Shown here: piece by piece, positions 50,723 through 58,937 of the stretch | Layout of the letters: every line of letters begins with the position of its first letter | Numbering within the stretch: the first letter of the stretch is position 1 | Assembly: GCF_042648145.1 (NCBI RefSeq) | Contig: NZ_JBHRWV010000008.1 | Span: 230,369-294,368, forward strand | DNA: 64,000 nucleotides | Reading direction: 5' to 3' | DNA from: Salinicoccus sesuvii | Lineage (GTDB): Bacteria > Bacillota > Bacilli > Staphylococcales > Salinicoccaceae | Position numbers and translations under genes: made by a program | The notes under the pieces: model-generated | What the model was told of the DNA's origin: nothing | Seen by the model: the letters and a program-made list of their open reading frames with translations, nothing else | The model's database searches: none

Positions 50723-51988
50723 CTATACCTGCTTCTCTTCTTCTAAAGCCTTTCTATCTAGCATCTTTAAGAATGGATAGTAAATTAACATGTTGAGTAT
50801 AATTAACATGATTTGTAATACTATTAAAAATGCTGATCCGGCTAAAATAGAGTTAACAAATACTGGTGTACCTAGAGGTATGTGAAGTCCATTAACCAAC
50901 GGAAATATTCCTAGATCCATCAATGTATAAGAGATAATTGCATTTGATAGGGGAGCAACAATAAAAGGTACTGCCATATAAGGGTTCAGAACAATCGGTA
51001 AACCAAAAATTAATGGCTCATTTATCCCAAAGATTACTGGGGGTAGAGACAACTTGCCTAAAGTCTTATATCTCTGACTTTTAGTAAAGAAAGTTAGAAG
51101 TATACCGAGAGAGAGTGTTGCTCCTGCGCCGCCAATAATTACAGCGACAATTAAGAATCCTGTGTTCACAATATTCTCTGGTGCATTACCAGCTGCAATG
51201 GCGTCTAGATTTTCCAATCCGAGCGGAATCCAAACACCATAAAGAATAGGTAAGATTGATAAAGTTCCGTGAATGCCAAAAAGCCATAGAGTATGTATAA
51301 CTAATACAAGGATGACCATTGACCAGAATCCTCCGCCAAGATTTAGGAGTGGCGCTTGGATAAACGTATAAACAAACTCATGTGCACTTCCGAAACTCGT
51401 TAGTCTAAACAATCCGCTTATAATAGTAAAGAGTACCACTATTACTATACCTGGAAGTAGTCCGGCAAATGTCTTTTCAACAGTCGGGGGCACACCGGCT
51501 GGCATTTTGATTGTCCAGTTACTATCCACTATGAATACATAGGCCCTAGCAGATAATAAACCGACAATGATTGCGACAAAAAGCCCTTGGGCCCCTAGAA
51601 ATTCTACTGGTATTACGCTTGCTTCATCAAGAGTTGCAAAGGGTGTTACTGTAAAGAAGCAAATTAATGCTATGATACCTGCCACTACTCCGTCATGATC
51701 AAACAAAGATGCAAGTCTGTACGCTATGCAAAAGACAGCATAAAGTGCAATGATTGAAATGGTTACAGAGGCTGGAAGAATCAGTACCGATTTCAATCCT
51801 GTGTCTGTAATGAAATTCTGGTACACATCCCAGTTTATGTTAGCAATAAGCGTTGAAAGCGCACCGATGATTATAGCAGGTAATGCTAAAAGCAGACCTT
51901 CAGATACTGATTTTAGATACCTATTCTCTCCCATTTTTCCTGCAAAACGTTGTAAATTACTTTGTATAGCTTCTGAACGTGCACTCAT
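50723..51988 (-). CDS. PTS cellobiose/beta-glucoside transporter subunit IIC
   Basis: A 421-residue membrane subunit of the lactose/cellobiose PTS family, with about ten hydrophobic segments. PAGVPPTVEKTFAGLLPG and the substrate-site loop FGINEPLIFGLPIVLNPY are CelB/LicC signatures. It brings cellobiose or other beta-glucosides into the cell while EIIB phosphorylates them. Located between EIIB (58 bases upstream) and the 6-phospho-beta-glucosidase gene. Confidence 0.93.
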   Translation of the reverse strand: MSARSEAIQSNLQRFAGKMGENRYLKSVSEGLLLALPAIIIGALSTLIANINWDVYQNFITDTGLKSVLILPASVTISIIALYAVFCIAYRLASLFDHDGVVAGIIALICFFTVTPFATLDEASVIPVEFLGAQGLFVAIIVGLLSARAYVFIVDSNWTIKMPAGVPPTVEKTFAGLLPGIVIVVLFTIISGLFRLTSFGSAHEFVYTFIQAPLLNLGGGFWSMVILVLVIHTLWLFGIHGTLSILPILYGVWIPLGLENLDAIAAGNAPENIVNTGFLIVAVIIGGAGATLSLGILLTFFTKSQRYKTLGKLSLPPVIFGINEPLIFGLPIVLNPYMAVPFIVAPLSNAIISYTLMDLGIFPLVNGLHIPLGTPVFVNSILAGSAFLIVLQIMLIILNMLIYYPFLKMLDRKALEEEKQV

Positions 51989-52046
51989 ATCTACACTCCA
52001 TTCATTAAAAGTTACGAAACAGCATTATAGCGGTGGTGTGAAGTGA

Positions 52047-52355
52047 TTACTTAGAATCTATCAGTCCTAATGCCCAATCAAGAACTTTTTGGCCATTCAT
52101 CGTTCCATAATCAACACTATTGATGACTTCTACTGGAATACTCGGCTCATATTTGTTTTTATAGTCATTTTTGAGATAAGAAACTTGGGGGCCTAATAAT
52201 AATACATCTGCTTCATCGATGTATTTTTTTATATCTCCACCAGAAGTTGCCTGAATAGTAACTTCTTTATTACTCGCGACTGCAGCTTGCTCCATTTTAT
52301 TAACAAGCATACTCGTAGACATTCCTGCTGCACAAACTAATAGAATATTTTTCAC
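52047..52355 (-). CDS. PTS cellobiose-type subunit IIB
   Basis: A 102-residue phosphocarrier with the phosphorylated Cys8 in LLVCAAGMSTSMLV, the P-loop-like site of LicB/CelA proteins. It passes phosphate from EIIA to the sugar during transport by EIIC. AGGAGG precedes the ATG, 12 bases after the EIIA stop. Confidence 0.94.
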   Translation of the reverse strand: MKNILLVCAAGMSTSMLVNKMEQAAVASNKEVTIQATSGGDIKKYIDEADVLLLGPQVSYLKNDYKNKYEPSIPVEVINSVDYGTMNGQKVLDWALGLIDSK

Positions 52356-52367
52356 TTGATCTTCCTC

Positions 52368-52679
52368 CTACAAATTTATAGTTTTTTTAGTTAACTCAAT
52401 AATTTCGATGGCTAAATCTCTGACAGTCATTGCATTCATAAAATGATCTTGGGCATGTACCATGAGTAAGGAGACTTCAGTTTTTTCACCTCTCGATTCT
52501 GCTTGAATTAGATCTGTTTGAATACGATGGGCTTTGTTCAACTCGTTGCTAGCTTCTTCAATTAGTGATTCAGCGACTTCAAAATTCCCTTGTTTGGCTT
52601 CTACCATTGCATTCATAGCAGAACTTCTTGCATTTCCGCCGTGAATAATGATTCCCATGATTACTTCTTGGTTTTCCAC
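52368..52679 (-). CDS. PTS lactose/cellobiose-type subunit IIA
   Basis: A 103-residue all-helical phosphocarrier. The phosphorylated histidine is His75 in LLMVHAQDHFM. GGNARSSAMNAMVEAK and AHRIQTDLIQ are typical of LicA/CelC proteins. First gene of the operon EIIA-EIIB-EIIC-glucosidase, with a LicR-type operator and promoter upstream. Confidence 0.94.
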   Translation of the reverse strand: MENQEVIMGIIIHGGNARSSAMNAMVEAKQGNFEVAESLIEEASNELNKAHRIQTDLIQAESRGEKTEVSLLMVHAQDHFMNAMTVRDLAIEIIELTKKTINL

Positions 52680-52717
52680 TTTTTCACCTTCTTTTGAATT
52701 GATATGTTATTACTGAA

Positions 52718-52744
52718 ACTATACAGCTAAATTGCTGCTATCAA
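52718..52744 (-). promoter_or_regulatory. promoter of the beta-glucoside PTS operon
   Basis: On the minus strand TATAGT (52723-52718) is the -10; TTGATA (52744-52739) lies 15 bases upstream as a poorly spaced -35, which suits an activator-dependent promoter. Confidence 0.55.
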
Positions 52745-52755
52745 AAGTTAGCCTT

Positions 52756-52774
52756 TTTCCATATGAAATGGAAA
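52756..52774. promoter_or_regulatory. candidate LicR-type operator of the PTS operon
   Basis: Inverted repeat TTTCCAT-N5-ATGGAAA. The core TTTCC-N9-GGAAA recurs upstream of the activator gene at 54914-54932, and in both cases 32 bases separate it from the -10 box. Confidence 0.7.
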
Positions 52775-52875
52775 TAGTTTATACTTAAATTTGCTTTAAA
52801 GTTACGTATTAAATTAATAGAAAGTAAAAAACTGCTTACACAGACATCAAACAGATAACTCGAGCAACTAAAACA

Positions 52876-52916
52876 AGCTCCCAAATAAGTATGGTATACA
52901 TACTTATTTGGGAGCT
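52876..52916 (-). terminator. terminator of the LicR-type activator gene
   Basis: A perfect 18-bp stem (52876-52893 with 52899-52916), loop GTATA, and TTGTTTT after it on the minus strand. Confidence 0.88.
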
Positions 52917-52943
52917 AATGTTTGCTACTATTGTATTGATTAA

Positions 52944-54851
52944 CTACATTCCTTTCACAATTTGCATTATTTTATCCGGATTTTTTTCAGATATTATTTG
53001 TTGTACAATCTCGTAATTATTAATAAAACTAAATAGTTTTTCATACATTGGTTTTAACTCTTCCTTGTTTTCATCTGCTACATGAAGTAGGCAAACGAAT
53101 TGGACTTTATTTTCACCCCAGTCGATCGGCTTCTCTAAAGTTGCTATCGTCCAAAAAGTGTGGGAAGATTTAGCCACTAATGGGTGAGGAACGGCTACTA
53201 AGTTTCCATAACTTGTTGATGCAGCACGCTCTCGTTCTAATACGCTTTCTACAATTCCCTCTTCAGTCAATTCTTTTCGAATGAGTTCATTTCCCAAGTA
53301 TTCAATTACTTCTATAGGTTTTTCAAAAGAGAGATTAGTATAAATTAAATCTTTTTTTAAATACTTATCAATGATAGAGCTACTTCGGTTTCCTACCATC
53401 TCTTCTAGTTTAATTAATTCAGTATCTCCGAAAAGTGTACCTACTATAACGTAAGGAACATCGACTGTATTTGGTAGAGGAACTGTAGTAACAATAAAAT
53501 CGACATTTTCTTTATTGTATTTTGGTAAGTTATGCAATTCGGTAGTACCAATTATATTCAATCTATCTCCAAACTTTACCTGCAACTTATACGACAAAAG
53601 TTGTGAGCTGCCCATCCCTGTAGTACATACTATGAGACATCTTTTAGGTTCCGAATTCAGTTTAGCCCTCTCTATGGCTGTGCCAAAATGAAGTGCTATG
53701 TAACCGATTTCATTTTCGCTCACTGTAATTTTGTATTCTTCTTCAATTACTTTTCCAGCAAGAATAGCAGCGTCAAACGCAACTGGATAATTTACCTTAA
53801 TTTCTTCAAGCATTGGATTACGCAAATTCATATGATGTTGAAATCTGTGAATAGCAGGTTTCAAATGTAGGGCAATTGCAGTGAGTAGTTCTTTATCTCC
53901 AGCGATATTTAAATTGAACTGCTCCTCGACCCTGTTTATTAATATTTCTACAGTATTTGAAACTTTAAGATCAAATTCACTTTTTAAATTTGATTGGCTT
54001 TCGTTCAGTAGTAAACTAGTTCCTAATAGATGCATTGCCACATATAGAACTTCAACCTCTGGAAATGCTACGTTTAATCTATATTCAATATTGTTGATAA
54101 TTCTTCTTGCCATCGAATATTCTTTCTTCATCTCAATATTATTTTCATTTAAATTTATTACATATTGATTGCTCTTTATTCGCTTAGAAGCAATAGCAAT
54201 ATGTATAACTAAATTTTGTAAAGAAATATCAGACAAGTTAAAATTAAAGGACTTTAGTTCTTTTAGTATGGCACTGCGAATCAATTCCATGTCTTCTCCT
54301 GGCAATAGCCAAGATTTATAGTCATAATCGTCCTCGATAAGAACGGGGTGCTTAAAGAGCAATTCTGAAATAGCAAAACGTATATTTTTTTCATTTCCAC
54401 TAATTTTTAATCCGTACTTAGGTTTTTGCATCAGGGTTAGACCATATTTATCTATAATCATTTTTACGTCTTTAATATCATTCTTTATTGTAGATCTACT
54501 TACGTATATTTCTTCCGCTAAATCCTCTAACTTTAAATACTCTGAGGATAAAAGGAATTTTTCGACCAAAAAGTTTACTCTATCTCTTGGTTCTGTTGGA
54601 ATGTTATCATCTATTTTAATAAGATCGTATACCGATTGTTTGAAATTTTCACCATCTCCTATCTGTAATTGATAGCCTTCATTTCGATTAGAAACAATTC
54701 TTGCTCCAGTAGATGATAAATACTGATCAATTTCTTTTAGATCGTTTCTAATTGTTCTGGAACTAACTTGAATGATGTGAGCAAGCCGTTCTCCCTTAAC
54801 TTTTCTTTCTTCTAGAATTATCTTTAATATTTGCTGTTGTCGAGCATTCAA
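52944..54851 (-). CDS. LicR-type PRD transcriptional activator with PTS EIIB- and EIIA-like domains
   Basis: A 635-residue PTS-controlled activator. In order: two helix-turn-helix domains (about 1-60 and 75-150), two PRD domains (about 170-390) with regulatory histidines, an EIIB-like domain with Cys in CLIVCTTGMGSSQ (about 405), and a C-terminal EIIA-type domain with His in VAVPHPL. The start is a TTG at 54851, 8 bases after AAGGGGGG; no in-frame ATG fits. It should activate the PTS operon when beta-glucosides draw phosphate from its domains. A shared operator upstream of its own gene suggests autoregulation. Confidence 0.92.
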   Translation of the reverse strand: MNARQQQILKIILEERKVKGERLAHIIQVSSRTIRNDLKEIDQYLSSTGARIVSNRNEGYQLQIGDGENFKQSVYDLIKIDDNIPTEPRDRVNFLVEKFLLSSEYLKLEDLAEEIYVSRSTIKNDIKDVKMIIDKYGLTLMQKPKYGLKISGNEKNIRFAISELLFKHPVLIEDDYDYKSWLLPGEDMELIRSAILKELKSFNFNLSDISLQNLVIHIAIASKRIKSNQYVINLNENNIEMKKEYSMARRIINNIEYRLNVAFPEVEVLYVAMHLLGTSLLLNESQSNLKSEFDLKVSNTVEILINRVEEQFNLNIAGDKELLTAIALHLKPAIHRFQHHMNLRNPMLEEIKVNYPVAFDAAILAGKVIEEEYKITVSENEIGYIALHFGTAIERAKLNSEPKRCLIVCTTGMGSSQLLSYKLQVKFGDRLNIIGTTELHNLPKYNKENVDFIVTTVPLPNTVDVPYVIVGTLFGDTELIKLEEMVGNRSSSIIDKYLKKDLIYTNLSFEKPIEVIEYLGNELIRKELTEEGIVESVLERERAASTSYGNLVAVPHPLVAKSSHTFWTIATLEKPIDWGENKVQFVCLLHVADENKEELKPMYEKLFSFINNYEIVQQIISEKNPDKIMQIVKGM

Positions 54852-55289
54852 AGTAGATGCCCCCCTTACATTTTCATTGTAAAATCTTCAATCAATTATC
54901 TGGGTATAAAAGTTTTCCTGTTGCTGAGGAAAACTTTTGTCTTATGGTTATTAAATACTATTTATTATGATAGAAATTACAGATATTATTTTGAAGATAA
55001 TTAAAGAATTAAAGTCAAATATGTATAGACAAATTTTTTAACTATTTAATATAAAAAATTTTTATCTTCAAAATTACTAAATAAAGAATATTATACTCTG
55101 TGCCGTATGATAATACGATACTATGCTCTACTAACAAATATTTATAAGAGATACTAGGAAAATAAAATTTAGAATCTCAAAAACTTTAAGGTCAGCTTCG
55201 TAATACATCTAATAAGCTCTCTCGCTTGTTTATATAAATATGCTCGTATACCAAGCTTTTTTAACAACCCAAATATTAGATTGAATTAA
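54852..55289. other. AT-rich upstream region of the activator gene
   Basis: Contains the activator promoter: TACAAT on the minus strand at 54881-54876, no good -35. The operator described separately also lies here. Beyond 54940 it is very AT-rich and without ORFs, RNA genes or clear repeats, apart from a 5-bp inverted repeat CGTAT-GATA-ATACG near 55105. It may be a boundary of the acquired PTS cassette. Confidence 0.4.
54908..54938. promoter_or_regulatory. inverted repeat upstream of the activator gene (candidate LicR-type operator)
   Basis: AAAAGTTTTCCT (54908-54919) and AGGAAAACTTTT (54927-54938) form a perfect 12-bp inverted repeat. No T run follows in either direction, so it is not a terminator. 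Its core TTTCC-N9-GGAAA is shared with the PTS operon promoter. Confidence 0.7.
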
Positions 55290-55321
55290 AAATAGCACAG
55301 CTCATTTGAGCCGTGCTATTT
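55281..55321 (-). terminator. glmS terminator
   Basis: AAATAGCACAGCTC (55290-55303) pairs with GAGCCGTGCTATTT (55308-55321) with one mismatch; TTTTTAATT follows on the minus strand. It is about 110 bases after the glmS stop. Confidence 0.8.
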
Positions 55322-55428
55322 AGCACTAACTATTTCAACAAGTTTCATCAGAAATAGCTAATATTAAAATCCTTGAACTTAGAATGGTATTTAAAGCTCA
55401 CTTTTTACCATTTAAAAGGTACTTAGTA

Positions 55429-57231
55429 CTATTCTACTGTAACTGATTTAGCCAGGTTTCTCGGCTTATCAACATCATTACCGCGGTGCAGCGCTGCATA
55501 ATAGGCGATAAACTGGTAAACGACGACTGACACGAGTGGTGTGAGCATCTCATGAACGTGTGGAATAACGTATGTGTCACCTTCCTGGTCTAACCCTTCC
55601 ATGGATACTACGCACACTTTAGCCCCGCGTGCTGCGACCTCTTGGGCGTTCCCTCGGATGTTTAGATTAATCTTCTCCTGCGTCGCCAGTGCGAAGACAG
55701 GTGTATTTTCTTCGATCAGTGCAATCGTACCGTGCTTGAGTTCCCCACCAGCGAACCCTTCAGCCTGGATATAGGAGATTTCTTTTAGCTTCAATGCACC
55801 TTCGAGTCCAACATAGTAGTCCATTGCTCTACCGATGAAGAATGCGTTTCTTGTAGTCTCAAGATATTCGCTGACGATTTGCTCAATTGCTGGCGCGTCA
55901 TCAATGATTGCTGTAATAGCTGTTGTCACTTTTGCGAGTTCCTGCATGAGGTTAATCTCAACGTCTCTGCCAGATTCTCTTGCTGCAACCTGTGCTAGGA
56001 TGGAAAGTACCGCAATTTGTGCTGTGTATGCTTTTGTGGAAGCTACTGCAATTTCAGGTCCTGCATGTAGTAACAACGTCTGATCCGCTTCTCTTGAAAG
56101 TGTGGATCCCGGAACGTTAGTTACTGTCAATGACTTATGGCCACGTTTTTTGATTTCAACGAGTACAGCACGGCTGTCAGCTGTTTCGCCAGACTGTGAA
56201 ATGAAGATAAACAACGGTTTCTCGGATAGGAGTGGTGTGTTGTAAACAAATTCTGAGGCAACATGGACTTCTGTCGGTACACCTGCCCATTTTTCGAAGA
56301 ATTCTTGACCGACCAATCCTGCATTGTAACTTGTCCCTGCAGCAACGATATAGAGTCTATCTGCATCTTTTAACTGTCCAATGATTTCCGGATCAATTTT
56401 TAATTCTTCATTTTCATCCTGGTACTCTTGGATGATCTTTCTCATTGCGGCCGGCTGGTCGTTGATTTCTTTGAGCATGTAGTGCTCATACGTGCCTTTT
56501 TCAGTATCACTCTCATCAATTTCAGCGATATAAGATTCTCTCTCGATTTCTCTGCCCGCTTTATCTTTAATGATGATTTCATCCGCTTTCAGCAAGACAA
56601 CTTCGCCATCCATCAGCTCTACAAATTCATTCGTCTGCTGGAGCATTGCCATAGCATCTGAAGTGATAACATTAAAGCCATTCCCTCTGCCGAGAAGTAG
56701 CGGAGATTTGTTCTTCGCTGCATAGATGACATCGTTCTCTTCCTCATCCATCAAACCGATGGCATAGGAACCGTGTAGTATTTCTAATGTTTTATTGAAA
56801 GCTTCTTCTGTAGACATACCTTCCTGTGCAAAACTTGCGATGATTTCGACAACAATTTCAGTATCCGTACTAGAAATAAGCTCCACATTTGGAATGTATT
56901 CTTTTTTAATTTGTTCATAGTTTTCGATGACACCATTGTGAACGAGTGTGAAACGTGCATCTGCACTTTGGTGCGGGTGTGCATTTTTCACATTCGGTAC
57001 ACCATGCGTTGCCCATCTTGTATGACCGATACCTGTCGTTGCATCGAAGTTCATATCGACTTTTTCACGGAGATCCTTGATTCTACCCTTCTCTTTGAAA
57101 ACTTCTACCGCTTCGTCGTTTCTGACAGCAATACCAGCGGAGTCATAGCCACGGTACTCCATTTTCTCCAGCCCATATAGCAATATTTCTTTAACATCCT
57201 GATTTCCAATATACCCTACAATTCCGCACAT
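55429..57231 (-). CDS. glmS: glutamine-fructose-6-phosphate aminotransferase GlmS
   Basis: A 600-residue enzyme making glucosamine-6-phosphate for peptidoglycan and teichoic acids. The glutaminase nucleophile is Cys2 (MCGIVGYIG), which fixes the start at 57231; the open frame reaches 57294. Two SIS domains follow (AAGTSYNAGLVGQEFFEKW, FISQSGETADS, then GRAMDYYVGLEGALKLKEISY), and the C-terminus ends LAKSVTVE as expected. AAAGGAC lies 9 bases upstream. Its mRNA begins with a glmS ribozyme, giving feedback by the product. Confidence 0.97.
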   Translation of the reverse strand: MCGIVGYIGNQDVKEILLYGLEKMEYRGYDSAGIAVRNDEAVEVFKEKGRIKDLREKVDMNFDATTGIGHTRWATHGVPNVKNAHPHQSADARFTLVHNGVIENYEQIKKEYIPNVELISSTDTEIVVEIIASFAQEGMSTEEAFNKTLEILHGSYAIGLMDEEENDVIYAAKNKSPLLLGRGNGFNVITSDAMAMLQQTNEFVELMDGEVVLLKADEIIIKDKAGREIERESYIAEIDESDTEKGTYEHYMLKEINDQPAAMRKIIQEYQDENEELKIDPEIIGQLKDADRLYIVAAGTSYNAGLVGQEFFEKWAGVPTEVHVASEFVYNTPLLSEKPLFIFISQSGETADSRAVLVEIKKRGHKSLTVTNVPGSTLSREADQTLLLHAGPEIAVASTKAYTAQIAVLSILAQVAARESGRDVEINLMQELAKVTTAITAIIDDAPAIEQIVSEYLETTRNAFFIGRAMDYYVGLEGALKLKEISYIQAEGFAGGELKHGTIALIEENTPVFALATQEKINLNIRGNAQEVAARGAKVCVVSMEGLDQEGDTYVIPHVHEMLTPLVSVVVYQFIAYYAALHRGNDVDKPRNLAKSVTVE

Positions 57232-57268
57232 TAAAAAAACGTCCTTTCGGCTTCTGATTTTAGTATAT

Positions 57269-57402
57269 GATCTCTGCGCTGTCCTATTGGTCACCCAAAA
57301 GTTTTAACAGTTGATCTCACGAATACTTCAGTATCCGGGACAGTATCCGCCGATAATCGATGACTGTCCTCCTCGTCAGCAAGCATAGCTTGCCCAGGCG
57401 CT
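57269..57402 (-). ncRNA. glmS ribozyme (glucosamine-6-phosphate riboswitch)
   Basis: Read on the minus strand the element begins AGCGCCTGG (cleavage expected between A at 57402 and G at 57401). CTGACGAGG, then CATCGATTATCGGCGGATACTG follows in two pieces that match the conserved core (UUGACGAGG, UCGA, AUCGGCGG), and GTTAAAAC closes P4. It ends about 38 bases before glmS. Glucosamine-6-phosphate acts as cofactor for self-cleavage, after which the mRNA decays. Confidence 0.93.
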
Positions 57403-57424
57403 ATTCCGATTTCTTAAATTCCAT
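57401..57424 (-). CDS. possible seven-residue leader peptide in front of the glmS ribozyme
   Basis: ATG at 57424 reads MEFKKSE and stops at TAG (57403-57401). AAGGAGG lies upstream but only 3 bases from the ATG, closer than usual. The G of the stop codon is the first ribozyme nucleotide, so the stop spans the cleavage bond. Translation is not proven. Confidence 0.35.
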   Translation of the reverse strand: MEFKKSE

Positions 57425-57451
57425 TATCCTCCTTTTTTCCTTACCATAAAC

Positions 57452-57480
57452 ATTGTAATTTAAATATGTATATACTGCAA
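57452..57480 (-). promoter_or_regulatory. glmS promoter
   Basis: On the minus strand TTGCAG (57480-57475), exactly 17 bases, TACAAT (57457-57452). Transcription would start near 57445, about 43 bases upstream of the ribozyme cleavage site. Confidence 0.75.
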
Positions 57481-57521
57481 TATATATATGCTTTTTGCAT
57501 CTAAAAAGAACTTTAGTCAAA

Positions 57522-57553
57522 TAAAAAAACCCTTCAGATTATATATCTGAAGG
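57522..57553 (-). terminator. glmM terminator
   Basis: CCTTCAGAT (57531-57539) pairs with ATCTGAAGG (57545-57553), followed by seven T residues on the minus strand. Confidence 0.92.
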
Positions 57554-57562
57554 ATTGATACT

Positions 57563-58912
57563 TTATTCGAGTCCCATTTCTGTCTGAACTACATCCGCAA
57601 TGCGATTGCTGTATTCGACAGCCAACTCTTCTGTCTCTGCTTCTACCATGACACGGACAAGCGGTTCGGTACCAGAGGCTCTAACAAGAACGCGCCCATT
57701 CCCATCCATTTCCTTTTCAACTTCTTCAATTTTCTCTGCTACAACTGCATTATTTACGACATTATATTTATCGGATACACGAATGTTTACCAGTTCCTGT
57801 GGAAATGTCTCGACTTGCTTAGCAAGTTCTCCAAGAGTTTTTCCGGTAGATTTTACAATAGCAGCCAGGTGTAGACCTGTCAGGAGACCATCTCCAGTAG
57901 TGTTGTAATCCATCATGATGATATGGCCTGACTGTTCTCCCCCAAGACTATACCCACCAGACTTCATTTCCTCGACTACATACCGGTCACCAACTTTGGT
58001 CTTATTGCTCTTTAAATCATGCGCCTCAAGTGCTTTATAAAAGCCAAGATTGCTCATGATAGTGGATACGACCATATCCTCTTTCAGTTGACCTTCGGAC
58101 TTCATGTGCTGCGCTAAGATAAACATGATCTTATCTCCATCGACTATACTGCCACTCTCGTCCACCGCAATAATCCTGTCACCGTCTCCATCGAAAGCGA
58201 ATCCGAAATCACATGATTCCTTCTTGACTAGCTCAACAAGTTTCTCAGGATGAGTCGAACCGAAACCTGCATTGATATTAGTACCATCCGGACTGCATCC
58301 GATGGTTACCGTATCTGCTTCTAAATCTCCAAAGAGATAAGGCGCAAGAGAGTAGGTAGAGCCGTGTGCGCCGTCAAGCGCAATCTTTAGTCCTTCGAAG
58401 TCGGCATCTACAGTCGACTTGAGATAACTGACATACTTCTGACCGCCTTCGTAGTAATCAGATTTGTGACCGAGATCGACACCTGTTGGTCTTGGTAGAG
58501 TATCTTCTTCCATATCAAGTAATTTTTCGATTTCCGCTTCCTGATCATCTGTCAGCTTAAAGCCGTCAGAACCGAAGAATTTAATACCATTGTCACCGAC
58601 TGGATTGTGTGAAGCAGAAATCATAACCCCTGCGTCAGCGTCCATCTCTTTCGTCAGATAGGCGACACCTGGTGTGGAAATGATACCAAGACGCATGACT
58701 TCAGCACCAGTGGAAAGTAGACCAGCAACGAGTGCAGACTCGAGCATTTCGCCTGAAATACGCGTGTCTCTTCCGACTAGGACAGTTCTATTTTCACTTT
58801 TCTGTCCTGCTAATACATAACCACCGAATCTGCCCAATTTAAAAGCCAGTTCCGGGGTCAACTCTGTATTCGCAACCCCTCTTACTCCATCTGTACCAAA
58901 ATATTTACCCAT
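57563..58912 (-). CDS. glmM: phosphoglucosamine mutase GlmM
   Basis: A 449-residue alpha-phosphohexomutase converting glucosamine-6-phosphate to the 1-phosphate. The phosphoserine is Ser101 in ISASHNP, metal binding is by DGDGDR, and the sugar loop is GGEQSGH; the C-terminal RASGTEPLVRVM binds phosphate. It is the third gene of cdaA-cdaR-glmM, 25 bases after cdaR, the order conserved in Firmicutes. GlmM also binds and inhibits CdaA in several species. Confidence 0.97.
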   Translation of the reverse strand: MGKYFGTDGVRGVANTELTPELAFKLGRFGGYVLAGQKSENRTVLVGRDTRISGEMLESALVAGLLSTGAEVMRLGIISTPGVAYLTKEMDADAGVMISASHNPVGDNGIKFFGSDGFKLTDDQEAEIEKLLDMEEDTLPRPTGVDLGHKSDYYEGGQKYVSYLKSTVDADFEGLKIALDGAHGSTYSLAPYLFGDLEADTVTIGCSPDGTNINAGFGSTHPEKLVELVKKESCDFGFAFDGDGDRIIAVDESGSIVDGDKIMFILAQHMKSEGQLKEDMVVSTIMSNLGFYKALEAHDLKSNKTKVGDRYVVEEMKSGGYSLGGEQSGHIIMMDYNTTGDGLLTGLHLAAIVKSTGKTLGELAKQVETFPQELVNIRVSDKYNVVNNAVVAEKIEEVEKEMDGNGRVLVRASGTEPLVRVMVEAETEELAVEYSNRIADVVQTEMGLE

Positions 58913-58937
58913 GATGTTCTCCTTTTTTGTTCAAGTT

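Noticed and set aside
54908..54938. Reading the activator upstream hairpin as an intrinsic terminator or RAT antiterminator target
   Set aside because: No T run on either side, and the product is a DNA-binding LicR-type protein, not an RNA-binding LicT-type one; the operator reading fits better.
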